Shown: positions 10,321 through 20,312 of the stretch, one piece after another | Numbering within the stretch: position 1 is the first letter of the stretch | Layout of the letters: every line of letters begins with the position of its first letter | NCBI GenBank assembly: GCA_025964625.1 | Contig: JAOPYL010000336.1 | Span: 1 to 64,000 of the forward strand | Length of the DNA stretch: 64,000 bases | Direction: 5' to 3' | Origin: Actinoallomurus sp. | GTDB taxonomy: Bacteria; Actinomycetota; Actinomycetes; Streptosporangiales; Streptosporangiaceae | The notes under the pieces: generated by a model | Databases searched by the model: none | Seen by the model: only the letters and a program-made list of their open reading frames with translations | What the model was told of the DNA's origin: nothing | Translations under genes and position numbers: made by a program

Positions 10321-10556
10321 CGGCGTACCGGTGGGTCGAACAGGTAGTCATGCGGGGGATTCCCCCGGTCCCCCAGCGGCGTGCGCGGGGCAGGCTGGTG
10401 GCATCGGCACGTCATGTGCGCGGTCCGGTCAGGCGGAGCGCCGGCGAGGGAGGAGTCCCTATCGACAGCGGAACAGACTCACGCATTTGATGCCTCGTGC
10501 CGGCTCGGGAGCCGGAGGCGGCCTGCTCAGGACGACCGCTTTCCCTCCCGGGCCGT

Positions 10557-12950
10557 CTATGTGTCCCGCCCGTGGGGCCGCCGGTCCTCGGCGCGTGCCT
10601 GTTCATCGGCCGACTGCCCGGTGCCCTCGTTCTGCTCGGTGACCCAGGCGGCGATGTGTGCGCGAGAGTTGAAACCGAGCTTGTTCAGGATGTGCTCGAT
10701 GTGACCCTCGGCGGTGCGCTCGGCGATGACCAGCGCGGCCGCGATCTCCTTGTTGCTCATCCCCTGAGCCACGAGCTGGGCGATCTCCGCCTGGCGGCGT
10801 GTCAGCGCCGGTGGCCGGTCCGCCATCTCCTGCGGGTCCGGCGCCGGCCTGCCTTCGTGGAGGGCATAGGCGAGCGCCTCGTCGCGGAAGAGTTCGGCAC
10901 CGTGCTCGGCGGCCGTCTGGAAGGCGGCTTCGCCGAGGGCCTCGCGGGTGCCGGCCTCGCAGTCGCCGTGGTAGCCCGCGAGATACCGGTATCCGGACAG
11001 CGGGCCGTCCGCCGCCCGCCAGGCGGTCCGCAGGATCCCGAGCAGCCGGGCGGCCCGTGGATACTGCTCGTCGGCGGCGGCGATCCAGGCCAGCGCCTCG
11101 AGGTTCAGCACGGTCCCCCGCGGGTCGCCGAGGGCGCGGTTGAACCGCAGGCTCTCCTGCTCCAGTGCGGACGCGCGCCGGATGTCGCCCTCACGCCAGA
11201 GCTCGATGCCGAGCGCCATCCTGGCGTACGCCATGTGCCAGCCCTCGCCGCCGGCTTCGCACACGGCGAGGGCCCCCTCGGCGAGCCTGATGGCGTGCGG
11301 CGCGTCACCGAGCCATGAGTAGGTGAGGGAGAGCCGCGTGAGCGCCAGTGCCAGGCCCGCCGGTTCCCCCGTGGCGCGGTGGCGGGCCACCGCGTCCTCG
11401 CCGAGCCCGACCGCGGATGCCGTGTCGCCCCGGGCCATGGCGACCATCGCCGAGTGGAGGACGGCCCACGCGAGGACCCGCTCCAGCCCCAGCCGCTCTC
11501 CGATGAGCCTGCTCTCGTCGAGCATCGCCGTGGCGGCGTCGGGCTCGGCCTGGATGATCGCGAGCCAGCCGCAGGCGCACAGCGCCCGGGCCCGGGTCTC
11601 GGTCGCCGCCGTGTCGGCCGCCAGCCCACGGTCGAGCCAGTCCCGTCCCTCGCCGAGATGACTGCCGGTGATCCAGTGGTAGAGCAGGTCGGTGGCCATC
11701 GTCAGGCCCATCCTGGGTTCGGCGGGCTCGGAGAAGCAGCACTCGAGGGCGGCGCGAAGGTTGGCGTGCTCGAGCCTCAGCCGGGTGAGCCACACGGCGT
11801 GCGACCGGCCGGCCGGTTCGATGCTCGCCTCGGCCGACAGCCGCTGGTAGTAGTCGCGGTGCCGGCGCCGCAGCGCCGCCTCCTTCCCGGACGCGGCGAG
11901 CCGTTCGCGGCCGTACTGGCCGATCGTCTCCAGCAGGCGGTACCGCACTCCGGCCGGATGCTCCTCCCGTATCAGGACTGACTTGTCCACCAGCCCGATC
12001 ACCAGGTCGATGACCTCCTCGCGGGCGATGCCGTCGCCGGCACAGACCGCCTCGGCCGCCTCCAGGTCCAGGCCGCCGCTGAACACCGAGACGCGTGCCC
12101 ACAGGAGGCGCTCCGGGTCGGTGCACAGCGCGTCACTCCAGTCGATCAGCGCGCGCAGCGATCGATGCCGGGCCGGTACCGTCCTGGATCCGGCCGTGAG
12201 CAGCCGGAACCGGTCGTCCAGCCGCTCCAGCAACTGGTCCACCGACAGCGCCCGCAACCGTACGGCCGCCAGCTCGATCGCGAGCGGGATGCCGTCCAGC
12301 CGGCTGCAGATCCGCTGCACCGCCTCCCGGTTGGCCGCGGTGACGGCGAAGCCCGGCAGCACGGCCTCGGCCCGTTCGGCGAACAGCCGCACCGCGTCGG
12401 TGTACGCGGGCGAGCCGTCGGCGGTGCGTGTGCCGTCGGGCAGCGGCAGCGGGGGCACCGTGAACGTCTGTTCGCTGGCGACTCCCAGCGGCTGCCGGCT
12501 GGTCGCGAGGATCCGCAGGTCGGGGGCGGAACGCAGCAGTACCTCGGCGAGCACGGCGCAGGCGTGCAGGAGGTGCTCGCAGTTGTCCAGGACCACCAGC
12601 GCCCGCTTGTCGTGAAGGTGGCCGATGAGCACGTCCGTGGGCGGCCGGGACGAGCGCTCCCGGATCGGCATGGTCTCCGCCACGGTCTGCGGGACCAGCT
12701 CCGGGTCGTCCAGCTCGGCGAGCTGGACGAGCCGCACGCCGTCCGCGAAGGCCCGCCGCAGGTCGGCCGCGACCCGTGACGCCAGCCGGGACTTGCCGAC
12801 GCCGCCCACCCCCGTGAGGGTCACCAGGCGAGAGGCGGCCAGGAGCCGCTTGACCTCGGCCGCCTCATGCCGACGCCCCACGAAACTGCTCACCTCGGCC
12901 GGCAACCCGGAGGTCCGCCGCCGCTTCGAGGTGCTCGCTTTCACATCCAT
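10557..12950 (-). CDS. NB-ARC-like ATPase / TPR / LuxR transcriptional regulator
   Basis: 797 residues from the ATG preceded by GAGG at 6-base spacing; a GTG four codons upstream is possible. The N-terminus carries FVGRRHEAAEV and Walker A GVGGVGKS (about 47-54), then NB-ARC-type segments (LVVLDNCEHLL, GIPLAIELAA). A TPR-like helical region follows, and the C-terminal LuxR helix-turn-helix reads LTRRQAEIAQLVAQGMSNKE. This is the second ATPase-LuxR regulator within 8 kb, but its ATPase is of the AfsR/SARP-associated kind rather than the MalT kind. The signal and targets are unknown. Confidence 0.9.
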   Translation of the reverse strand: MDVKASTSKRRRTSGLPAEVSSFVGRRHEAAEVKRLLAASRLVTLTGVGGVGKSRLASRVAADLRRAFADGVRLVQLAELDDPELVPQTVAETMPIRERSSRPPTDVLIGHLHDKRALVVLDNCEHLLHACAVLAEVLLRSAPDLRILATSRQPLGVASEQTFTVPPLPLPDGTRTADGSPAYTDAVRLFAERAEAVLPGFAVTAANREAVQRICSRLDGIPLAIELAAVRLRALSVDQLLERLDDRFRLLTAGSRTVPARHRSLRALIDWSDALCTDPERLLWARVSVFSGGLDLEAAEAVCAGDGIAREEVIDLVIGLVDKSVLIREEHPAGVRYRLLETIGQYGRERLAASGKEAALRRRHRDYYQRLSAEASIEPAGRSHAVWLTRLRLEHANLRAALECCFSEPAEPRMGLTMATDLLYHWITGSHLGEGRDWLDRGLAADTAATETRARALCACGWLAIIQAEPDAATAMLDESRLIGERLGLERVLAWAVLHSAMVAMARGDTASAVGLGEDAVARHRATGEPAGLALALTRLSLTYSWLGDAPHAIRLAEGALAVCEAGGEGWHMAYARMALGIELWREGDIRRASALEQESLRFNRALGDPRGTVLNLEALAWIAAADEQYPRAARLLGILRTAWRAADGPLSGYRYLAGYHGDCEAGTREALGEAAFQTAAEHGAELFRDEALAYALHEGRPAPDPQEMADRPPALTRRQAEIAQLVAQGMSNKEIAAALVIAERTAEGHIEHILNKLGFNSRAHIAAWVTEQNEGTGQSADEQARAEDRRPHGRDT

Positions 12951-13134
12951 GAGATGCCTCACCCCGTGGTCCGGCCTGGCAGATCACCATTTGCCACTCC
13001 GAACCGGCACGTCCCACATTACGCGTGTCACCCCTGTCGAAGCTTGCCGAGGCCAACCGTCCTGATGTCGTGAGGGCCGCATCAGCTTTCGGCCCGTACG
13101 TCTTCGGGTCCTTGCCGGCGTGGAGGGACCCGGC

Positions 13135-14019
13135 TCAGGTGGTGGCCAGCAGGTCGGTGCCGGCCGCATCGAGGAGTTCCTGGAGGTGCAGGCCGCGCCG
13201 GACGTCCAGTTCGTGCGGGGTGCGGTTCTCCACCGCGTCCGCGAACTCCCCGAACATCGTCTGGATCGCGTCCGGCCCGGCGACCCCGGCGCAGTCGATC
13301 ATGGCGGAGCCGCCCGATCCGAAGATCTCGGTCTGGGCGCGGGGCGGCTCGTCCGCCGACGCCGTCGCGCACATGGAGGCCTCGCTGTACCGGCCGCCTT
13401 CGTGTTCGAGCATCAGCCCGACCCAGCCGGACCGTTCGCCGTGCGCGCGGATGACCAGCGTCCGGCCCAAGGCGGCGTCGAGCACGTCCAGCAGATCCGT
13501 GCCCATGTCCATCAGCACGCCGTATTCGACCCGCCACGGGGGTGCGGACGTGCCGGTCGCCAAGGCCGCCGAGATGAGCCGGCCACTGCCTCCGAGGGGG
13601 TGCGTCCGCTTGATCTCCCTGGACAGGAACTCGCGGACGGCGGTGGCGTAACGCCAGGTCAACGCGATCTGTGAGACGACATGGTGGGCGGTCACCACGT
13701 CGTTCAGGTCTTCGGCCCCGGCGAGGTCGCCGGCGATCGGCCTGCCCAGCAGCACCGCCTTGGAGCGTCCCGCCGCGATCACGGCGAGATCGGACTGCGC
13801 GGGGGGCGGCACGGCGAAGGCGACAGCGTCGCAGTGGTCGAGCATCTCGTCGTAGCGGCCGAACGCGGGCACCGAGTATCGCGCGGCGAGGTCCCGTGTG
13901 GACTGCGGCGAACGCGACCACACGCCCGCGAAATCGATCCCTGGGCACGATGCGAGCGACGGGGCGTAGGCCTCGCTGGCCCTGCGGCCCGCACCGGCGA
14001 GGCCGACGGTTACCGCCAT
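13135..14019 (-). CDS. Gfo/Idh/MocA-like oxidoreductase with altered catalytic motif
   Basis: 294 residues. The N-terminal Rossmann fold starts with [18 protein letters not shown] (NAD(P)-binding), followed by the [11 protein letters not shown] segment typical of Gfo/Idh/MocA proteins. The C-terminal alpha/beta domain contains a predicted substrate face ([12 protein letters not shown]). The usual E-K-P motif carrying a catalytic lysine is replaced by L-G-R-P, so dehydrogenase activity is doubtful or altered. It is divergent from the phosphoribosyltransferase/esterase fusion with about 160 bases between them. Substrate unknown. Confidence 0.75.
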   Translation of the reverse strand: MAVTVGLAGAGRRASEAYAPSLASCPGIDFAGVWSRSPQSTRDLAARYSVPAFGRYDEMLDHCDAVAFAVPPPAQSDLAVIAAGRSKAVLLGRPIAGDLAGAEDLNDVVTAHHVVSQIALTWRYATAVREFLSREIKRTHPLGGSGRLISAALATGTSAPPWRVEYGVLMDMGTDLLDVLDAALGRTLVIRAHGERSGWVGLMLEHEGGRYSEASMCATASADEPPRAQTEIFGSGGSAMIDCAGVAGPDAIQTMFGEFADAVENRTPHELDVRRGLHLQELLDAAGTDLLATT

Positions 14020-14181
14020 GAGTCCACTGTAGGACGGTGGTCCCCTCCCGGCTCGGCCTGGGGTGGCGGCGGCGAGGCCGGATGCGAGTCGACCGGCCTC
14101 ATCACTCTGAAACCACCGCTGACATGCCGCGAAGCGGACAAAGGTGATTATCTGGGATTAACGGCTCGAAGGAGGAGTGAG

Positions 14182-16191
14182 ATGTCGGAACGTCTTTTCC
14201 GTGACCGGCGGGAGGCCGGACGGACCCTGGCCGGCCAGCTCGATCGTTACCGGGATGACCCGGGCGTCGTGGTCCTCGGGCTGCCACGCGGCGGCGTGCC
14301 GGTCGCGTACGAGATCGCCTCGGCGCTGGGCGCCCAGCTCGACGCCTTCCTCGTTCGCAAACTCGGCGTTCCCGGCCAGGAGGACCTGGCGATGGGGGCG
14401 ATCGCCGCCGGCGGCATGATGGTCCTGAACGAGGACGTTCTCCGCGCCCTCGCCATCCCCCCACAGGTCGTCGAGCAGGTCGCCGAGCGCGAGGGCCGGG
14501 AGCTGACCCGGTGGGAGCAGGTCTACCGCGACGGCCTGCCGATGGCGGACGTCGCGGGGAAGATCGTCATCCTCGCCGACGACGGCCTCGGCACGGGTGT
14601 GAGCCTGCGCGCGGCCGCGCACGCGCTGCGCCTGCTCCGCCCGGTCCGGATCATCGTCGTGGAGCCGGCCGCGTCCGAGTCGACCTGCCGGGATCTCGCC
14701 CCCCTGGTCGACGAGGTGGTCTGCGCGACCACGCCGTCGCCCTTCATGGCGGCCGGCGACTCCTACTGGAACTTCACCCAGACGACCGACGAGGAGGTCA
14801 GGGACCTCCTCCGCGCCGCCGCGCCGCGGCGGCCGGCCGGAGCCGGTGCACGAGGCCCCACGGAGGCGGCCGTCGTCCGTTCCCAGGCGATGCCGGTGGA
14901 CGAGGGGGCGCCGGCGGACGATGCGCTGTTCGACCTCGTCGGCGACGCGCACTACGTGTTGATCGGTGAAGCCTCCCACGGCACCCACGAGTTCTACGAG
15001 GCACGCGCCGCGATGACGCGACGGCTGATCGAGGAGAAGGGCTTCTGCGCCGTCGCGGTCGAGGCGGACTGGCCGGACGCCTACCGGGTGAACCGGTACG
15101 TGCGCGGCCGCAGCGACGACGTGACCGCCGAGGAGGCGCTGCGTGACTTCGAACGCTTCCCGACCTGGATGTGGCGCAACACGGTGGTGCTGGAATTCGT
15201 CGGCTGGCTGCGCTCCCGCAATGACCGGGTGGACGACGAGCGGGCCAGAGCCGGCTTCTACGGGCTCGACCTCTACAGCCTTCGCCGGTCGATGGAGGGG
15301 GTCGTCTCCTATCTTGAGAACGTCGACCCGGGCGCCGCGGCCCGTGCCCGTGAGCGTTACGCCTGTTTCGACCACCACGACGGCGAGGACGGCCAGGCGT
15401 ACGGCTTCGCGGCCGCCTTCGGGGCAGGCGAGTCGTGCGAGCGGCAGGCGGTCGAACAGCTCGTCGAGCTGCAGCGCCACGCGCTGGAGTACGCGCGGCG
15501 CGACGGCCTGATGGCCGAGGACGAGCTCTTCTTCGCCGAGCAGAACGCGCGGACCGTCAAGGACGCCGAGCAGTACTACCGCATGATGTTCGGCGGGCGG
15601 GCCTCGTCCTGGAACCTGCGTGACCGGCACATGGTCGCCACTCTGAACACGCTCGCCGACCACCTCACCGGACAGCGCGGCGAACCGGCCAAGATCGTCG
15701 TGTGGGCGCACAACTCCCACCTCGGCGACGCCCGGGCCACGGAGATGGCCTCACGCGGGGAGCTCAACGTCGGCCAGCTCGTGCGCGAGCAGCACGACGG
15801 CGACTGCCGCCTCATCGGCTTCACCACCTACACCGGCACGGTGACCGCGGCCGACGACTGGGGAGGCCCCGCCGACCGCAAGTGGGCGCGCCCGGGACTC
15901 CCCGAGAGTGTCGAGGAGCTGTTCCACGAGGTGGGGGAGAAGGGATTCATGGTGGCGTTCGGCGCCGCGCCGCAGGCGGCCGAGGCGCTGCGCTCCGCCC
16001 GGCTCGAGCGGGCGATCGGCGTCATCTACCGCCCGGAGACCGAGCGGCAGAGCCACTACTTCCGCTCCCGCGTCGCCGATCAGTTCGACGCCGTCATCCA
16101 CATCGACGAGACACGAGCCCTCGAACCGCTGGAGCGGACCGCCCGCTGGGAGAAGGGCGAGGTGCCCGAGACCTATCCGTGGGCCGTGTAA
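14182..16191 (+). CDS. Phosphoribosyltransferase / erythromycin esterase-like fusion protein
   Basis: 669 residues from the ATG that follows GGAGGAG. The N-terminal about 215 residues are a type I phosphoribosyltransferase with [11 protein letters not shown] and the PRPP-loop-like [10 protein letters not shown] (about 130-140). From about 250 an erythromycin esterase (EreA-type) domain follows, with [17 protein letters not shown] near its start, [13 protein letters not shown], and [17 protein letters not shown], which carries the active-site-type histidines. Esterase-family proteins of this kind hydrolyse macrolide lactones in some cases, but most members have unknown substrates. The fusion is found in other actinomycetes. 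Resistance should not be assumed. Confidence 0.85.
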   Translation: MSERLFRDRREAGRTLAGQLDRYRDDPGVVVLGLPRGGVPVAYEIASALGAQLDAFLVRKLGVPGQEDLAMGAIAAGGMMVLNEDVLRALAIPPQVVEQVAEREGRELTRWEQVYRDGLPMADVAGKIVILADDGLGTGVSLRAAAHALRLLRPVRIIVVEPAASESTCRDLAPLVDEVVCATTPSPFMAAGDSYWNFTQTTDEEVRDLLRAAAPRRPAGAGARGPTEAAVVRSQAMPVDEGAPADDALFDLVGDAHYVLIGEASHGTHEFYEARAAMTRRLIEEKGFCAVAVEADWPDAYRVNRYVRGRSDDVTAEEALRDFERFPTWMWRNTVVLEFVGWLRSRNDRVDDERARAGFYGLDLYSLRRSMEGVVSYLENVDPGAAARARERYACFDHHDGEDGQAYGFAAAFGAGESCERQAVEQLVELQRHALEYARRDGLMAEDELFFAEQNARTVKDAEQYYRMMFGGRASSWNLRDRHMVATLNTLADHLTGQRGEPAKIVVWAHNSHLGDARATEMASRGELNVGQLVREQHDGDCRLIGFTTYTGTVTAADDWGGPADRKWARPGLPESVEELFHEVGEKGFMVAFGAAPQAAEALRSARLERAIGVIYRPETERQSHYFRSRVADQFDAVIHIDETRALEPLERTARWEKGEVPETYPWAV

Positions 16192-16221
16192 GCAGCGACC
16201 GGCAAGCAGGACAGCCGGGCT

Positions 16222-17349
16222 CTAAGCCGGGAGGGCGAGCCCCGGCCGGGTCCGCTCGAGCACGATGACGGCGGCGTCGTCGTTCAGCTCCCCGCGGACA
16301 TGGGTGAGGAGGTCGTCGCGGATGTGCTGGACGAGCGACTCGGGGTCTCCGCCGCTCCAGGCCAGGATCCGGTCGGCGAGCGGAAAGAACGTGCCGGCCG
16401 GGTCGCGGGCCTCGATCACCCCGTCGGTGTAGAGCACGAGCAGGTCACCGGCGCCGAACGGGAACGTCTCGACCGGGTAGCCGCACTCGGAGAGCTCCCC
16501 AAGGCCCAGCGGGGGAGCGGGCCGGCGGGCCTGGAGCGTCGTGACGCGCCGTTCGCGCAGCAGCAGCGGCGGGGGATGCCCGCAGTCGATCAGACGGACC
16601 ACCGGCTCGTCATCGGGGATCTCGAGCAGCGCGGCCGTGACGAAGAACTCCCCGACGTCCTGGTCCGTCTCTGTGAGCTCGGCCAGGTTCCGGGAGACGC
16701 TCGCCTCCAGGTACGCCATGAGCGCGGGCAGGGCGGCATGCCGGTGGGCGGCCTCCCGGAAGGCGCACAGCAGCAGGGCGGCGTCGCTGATGGAGGTCAG
16801 TCCCTTGCCGCGCACATCACCGATGATCAGCCGCGTCCCGCGGGTGGTGCGGGCGGCCGCGTACAGGTCGCCGCCGATGCGGGCCTCGGCGTCGGCGGCA
16901 AGGTACACCGACGCGATCCGCAGCGGGCCGATCCGGCGCGGAAGAGGGCGGAGCACGACACGTTGCGCGGCGTCGGAGACCGACCGGACCTGTGCGAGCT
17001 CCCGCGCGCGCCGCTCGCGGAGGTAGGAGAAGACCACCACGAAGGCCGAGATCGTCAGCAGCGTGATGATCTGCACTTCGTAGTTGAGCGTGGTCACCCC
17101 GCCGCGCAGCCCGTTGATGAACAGCTGGGTGACCAGGGCGAGGAGTGCGATCGCCGCGGTCATGCGGGGGCCGGCGAAGGAGGCTGTGATGGCGGGTACC
17201 ACGACCAGCAGCGGGCCCAGCTGGACACCCCTGGGGACCAGGTTCTCGGCCACCGCGATCAGCAGAATCAGCACGAGCGGAATCCCCACCAGCGCATGAC
17301 CCGGTCGCCACGAATGGCGGAGCTCCATCAGGCGCTCCCCTAAGCGCAC
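16222..17349 (-). CDS. Membrane SpoIIE-type PP2C phosphatase
   Basis: 375 residues. Four or more hydrophobic helices occupy about 15-110 (LVGIPLVLILLIAVAENL and later segments), then a short helical linker, then a SpoIIE/RsbU serine phosphatase domain. Metal-site motifs are present: GGDLYAA, GDVRGKGL, LYTDGVIEARD and DDAAVIVL. The common Y-D following GGD is Y-A here. Such enzymes dephosphorylate anti-anti-sigma factors. No kinase or STAS gene lies nearby, so its partner is elsewhere. Convergent with the fusion gene, 30 bases apart. Confidence 0.9.
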   Translation of the reverse strand: MRLGERLMELRHSWRPGHALVGIPLVLILLIAVAENLVPRGVQLGPLLVVVPAITASFAGPRMTAAIALLALVTQLFINGLRGGVTTLNYEVQIITLLTISAFVVVFSYLRERRARELAQVRSVSDAAQRVVLRPLPRRIGPLRIASVYLAADAEARIGGDLYAAARTTRGTRLIIGDVRGKGLTSISDAALLLCAFREAAHRHAALPALMAYLEASVSRNLAELTETDQDVGEFFVTAALLEIPDDEPVVRLIDCGHPPPLLLRERRVTTLQARRPAPPLGLGELSECGYPVETFPFGAGDLLVLYTDGVIEARDPAGTFFPLADRILAWSGGDPESLVQHIRDDLLTHVRGELNDDAAVIVLERTRPGLALPA

Positions 17350-17470
17350 GTCGTCAACCTACCCGCGGAACCGCCCCAGCCGTCGAGGACCGCGTCACGA
17401 GACCGGTTCCGTAGGCCGGAGGGGTCGTCTCCGCTCTCCGCTCTCGGCGCTCGCGGCTCCGCCGCCCGGC

Positions 17471-17641
17471 GTGGACGAACGGGACGTCATCGGCCGCAGC
17501 GAACTCGCCCGCCGGCTTCAGCCCAGCGTCTTTCCGGCCACCGTGCAGCAGCTCCTGGGCAGCGCGACGAAGATGTGGCATTTGGCGCCTTCGCTGATCA
17601 TTGTTGCTGGCAGACTCGCGGTATGCCGGAGGTCTCCGTAG
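17471..17641 (+). pseudogene. DUF2795-like N-terminal fragment
   Basis: A short open frame reads IGRSELARRLQPSVFPAT then VQQLLGSA. This matches the beginning of DUF2795 proteins (S-x-L-A-x-x-L-x-P-S-x-F-P) and then loses the pattern before the family's C-terminal half. It runs into the start of the next gene and stops there. Probably a remnant, not a functional gene. Confidence 0.4.
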
Positions 17642-18165
17642 CGACGAGCGTGATCACTACGTTGGGTACGGTGCTGGCCGCGCTCGGCGGGATCGGCATG
17701 ACGCAGGGGATCGGTGCGCGCATCGAGCGGCAGAAGAGCGAGCGCCGGCGGGTGGAGGAGTCCGTCCGGCGGCGGGATCGGACCTGCGGCGATCTGATGG
17801 CCGCGGCCAGGAAGCTCAGGCTTCAGATCGCCGTCACCTCAAAGGGCGGTCGCTGGAAGGACATGGACGTACGGCTGGCGGCGATCCAGGAACAGGCGGC
17901 GGTCGTCAACCAGCACGTCTCCCACGTTGCCCTGCTGGCTGGCGAGGACGTCGTGGTGGCGGCCCGGGATCTCGGCCGGCACGCGGATGACCTGGCCGGT
18001 TTCGTCGCCGAGAAGACCGAGATGACGCCGGGAGCCGGATCGGAGGGCGTTCTGGGGGAGGAACCCGACTTCACGGCCTACGAAGCGTGCCTGAAGGAGT
18101 TCGAGGCCCTGGCGCGTGAGAGTCAGGCCGATGGGCCGTCGGGGCCGGGCCGCAGGATGCGCTGA
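17623..18165 (+). CDS. Small protein with N-terminal membrane segment and coiled-coil body
   Basis: 180 residues, family not recognised. Residues about 5-30 (VATSVITTLGTVLAALGGIG) look like a single membrane segment. A basic, heptad-like helical body follows (RIERQKSERRRVEESVRRRD), then a more acidic C-terminal half. The start is the ATG followed by PEVSV; an upstream in-frame codon would add a non-conserved tail. The last 43 bases overlap, tail to tail, with the nSTAND-TPR gene on the other strand. Confidence 0.6.
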   Translation: MPEVSVATSVITTLGTVLAALGGIGMTQGIGARIERQKSERRRVEESVRRRDRTCGDLMAAARKLRLQIAVTSKGGRWKDMDVRLAAIQEQAAVVNQHVSHVALLAGEDVVVAARDLGRHADDLAGFVAEKTEMTPGAGSEGVLGEEPDFTAYEACLKEFEALARESQADGPSGPGRRMR

Positions 18166-20060
18166 GCCTCTGCGCGCTGCGGAGGCGACAGGGGCGGATC
18201 GGTGGCTTCGTCGGCCCGGCGTGCCAGGTCGGCGGCGGCGACGCGGTCGCCGCCGAGCGCCAGCGTGCGTGCGGCGTACAGCAGCACTGGACCACTACTG
18301 GGCGCGTCGGCGAGGGCGGCGTCGATCTCCGCGTGGGCGGCGGAGTGATCACGTAGCGTGGCGAGGGCCAGGCCACGGGCGGCGCGGGTCGCCGGACGCT
18401 GGTGAGGTCCCACGCGGTCGAGGTCACGGAGGGCCTCCGTGGCCTGGCCGAGGTCGGCGAGCAGCTCACCCCGGGCCTGGAGTGCCTCCGGAGTGTCGCC
18501 GTCGATGGCGAGCACGTCGCTCAGCACGGCCACCGCGGTCTGTCGCTGCCCCATACGTGACAGTGCCCGGCCGAGCTCGGTGTGGAACGCCAGGTCGTTC
18601 GGCAGCCGCTCCACCGCGGCGCGGAGCCCGCTCACCGCTTCGGCCTCGCGTCCCTGCGCCAGGAGGGCACGACCGATGGCGGCCAGCAGCCGCCCGACGG
18701 CCGCGCTGTCGCCGATCGTCTCCGAGAAGTAGGCGGCGGAGCGATAGTGCGTCTCGGCGACCGCCGGATCACCACGCAGGTAGGCGATGTCGCCGAGGAG
18801 CGACTCTGTCTCCGCGCGTGCTCGCAGGTCGTCGCCGTTGAGACGCAACGCCTCTTCGGCATGCCGTTGGGCCTCAGGGAAATCACCCTCATTGAGAGCG
18901 TGGCCGGCCAGCCTCAGCTTCTCGGCGCCGTCGGCGTCTTGTGGCGGCTTCAGATCGGCCACGTCGAGCCGCCGGAGGGGCCGGGCGAGGCGGTCGTGCT
19001 GCAGCCGATAGCCGCCAGGACCTGCCTTCAGGACGTGCCGGTCTTCGAGGGCGCGCAGTGCTCTGACGGGGATGTCCGAGTCGAGGGCCGATTGCCGGGT
19101 GAATCCCGGTTCGCCGTCGAGTGCACGCTGCAGCCATGAGGTGAGCCGCAGTGCGGACACGCCATGTTCCGCCGCGGCGTGGGCGACCGCCTGGCCACAG
19201 AAATCAGTCAGCCAGCGATCGAAGTCGGCGTGCTTGGCCACGTCGCCACGGCTGATCATCGGCGTCGCACGGGGGAGGGACGACCACAGCCCGGAGCAGC
19301 CCACCTGAAGAAGAACGGGTTCGATGGCCGTCACCGGGTCACCGCTGATTTCGGAGACGACCATTTCGGCGGCGTCCGGCTCGAACACGCGGCCGGCCGC
19401 CCGGGCGGGCCGTGTCATGGCCTCCGTCGCCGCCTCCCGGGTGAGGGCCGGCAGGCTGAAGGCGGCGGCATCATCCAGGCGGTAGCCGTCGGCGTGTTCG
19501 TCGCGGACCGCGATCAGCAACCGCAGACCGGGCAACTCGTGCAGCGCTTCGGCCAGCTCGGCCAGGAACGCGGCTCGCTGGGGCTCCTGGGCCGCCGGTC
19601 CGTCGAACAGCTGCTCGGCCTGGTCGATCACGGCCAGTGTGCGCCGGCCGTCGCGCCGCGCGGTCTGCGGGCGGCGGCGCCGCAGAAAATCGGCGAGCGT
19701 ACGGCCGGCCAGCACGCTCACGTATTCGGCCGGAAACCAGGAGGAGAGCAGTGCGAGCGAATACCGATTGTGGGCGGGGAGTGCGGCGATCGGGCCGGAC
19801 GGGGGCAGAACGAGACGTCCGGTGGGCAGGACGTCCCCGGCCGGCTCCATCCGGGGAAGCAGCCCGGCGGTGATCAACGAGGTCTTGCCGACCCCCGCCG
19901 CGCCCGACAGAAGGGTCAGCGGCGTGCGGTTCCACAGGGCCGCGACCTCGGCGGATTCTCGATCACGGCCGAAGAATTGGTCGGCCTCCTCCGAGCGAAA
20001 AGGACGAACGCCGACATAGGGAACTCGGTCCACGCCATTGGTGAGGGTGGTGACCGTCAT
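18123..20060 (-). CDS. nSTAND1-type ATPase with TPR C-terminus, next to the RiPP precursor
   Basis: 645 residues from the ATG; the frame extends further upstream but homology begins here with VPYVGVRPFRSEEADQFFGR, the classic opening of nSTAND1 NTPases. Walker A GAAGVGKT is at 53-60 and Walker B-like LAVIDQAEQLFDG at about 155-167. The C-terminal third (about 410-640) consists of TPR-like helical pairs (A-x-x-A-L-R-L-N). STAND proteins are signal-responsive switches. It lies 252 bases downstream of the FxsA-like precursor on the same strand, so co-transcription is possible. A role in the RiPP pathway is inference from position. Confidence 0.8.
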   Translation of the reverse strand: MTVTTLTNGVDRVPYVGVRPFRSEEADQFFGRDRESAEVAALWNRTPLTLLSGAAGVGKTSLITAGLLPRMEPAGDVLPTGRLVLPPSGPIAALPAHNRYSLALLSSWFPAEYVSVLAGRTLADFLRRRRPQTARRDGRRTLAVIDQAEQLFDGPAAQEPQRAAFLAELAEALHELPGLRLLIAVRDEHADGYRLDDAAAFSLPALTREAATEAMTRPARAAGRVFEPDAAEMVVSEISGDPVTAIEPVLLQVGCSGLWSSLPRATPMISRGDVAKHADFDRWLTDFCGQAVAHAAAEHGVSALRLTSWLQRALDGEPGFTRQSALDSDIPVRALRALEDRHVLKAGPGGYRLQHDRLARPLRRLDVADLKPPQDADGAEKLRLAGHALNEGDFPEAQRHAEEALRLNGDDLRARAETESLLGDIAYLRGDPAVAETHYRSAAYFSETIGDSAAVGRLLAAIGRALLAQGREAEAVSGLRAAVERLPNDLAFHTELGRALSRMGQRQTAVAVLSDVLAIDGDTPEALQARGELLADLGQATEALRDLDRVGPHQRPATRAARGLALATLRDHSAAHAEIDAALADAPSSGPVLLYAARTLALGGDRVAAADLARRADEATDPPLSPPQRAEAQRILRPGPDGPSA

Positions 20061-20312
20061 ATGGGCGATCCCATCCGGGGTCGTGAGCGCGTGCGGGCAC
20101 GCGGGCCGAAACGCGAATGCCGGGTCGTCGGCAGGTCGTTCGCCGGCAAGGACCGCGCGCCGCACATGCCAGGACGGCGAACGGCGTGGCGCGTCCTGAG
20201 AATGATCCCGCGAAAGTGCACGTAAAACGTCCAGGCTCGGCGGTGGCGACCGGCGAATCTTAGCGGCCTATCGGTGGATCCCGCGAGCGCTGATGCCGAA
20301 TGAGACTGCTCC

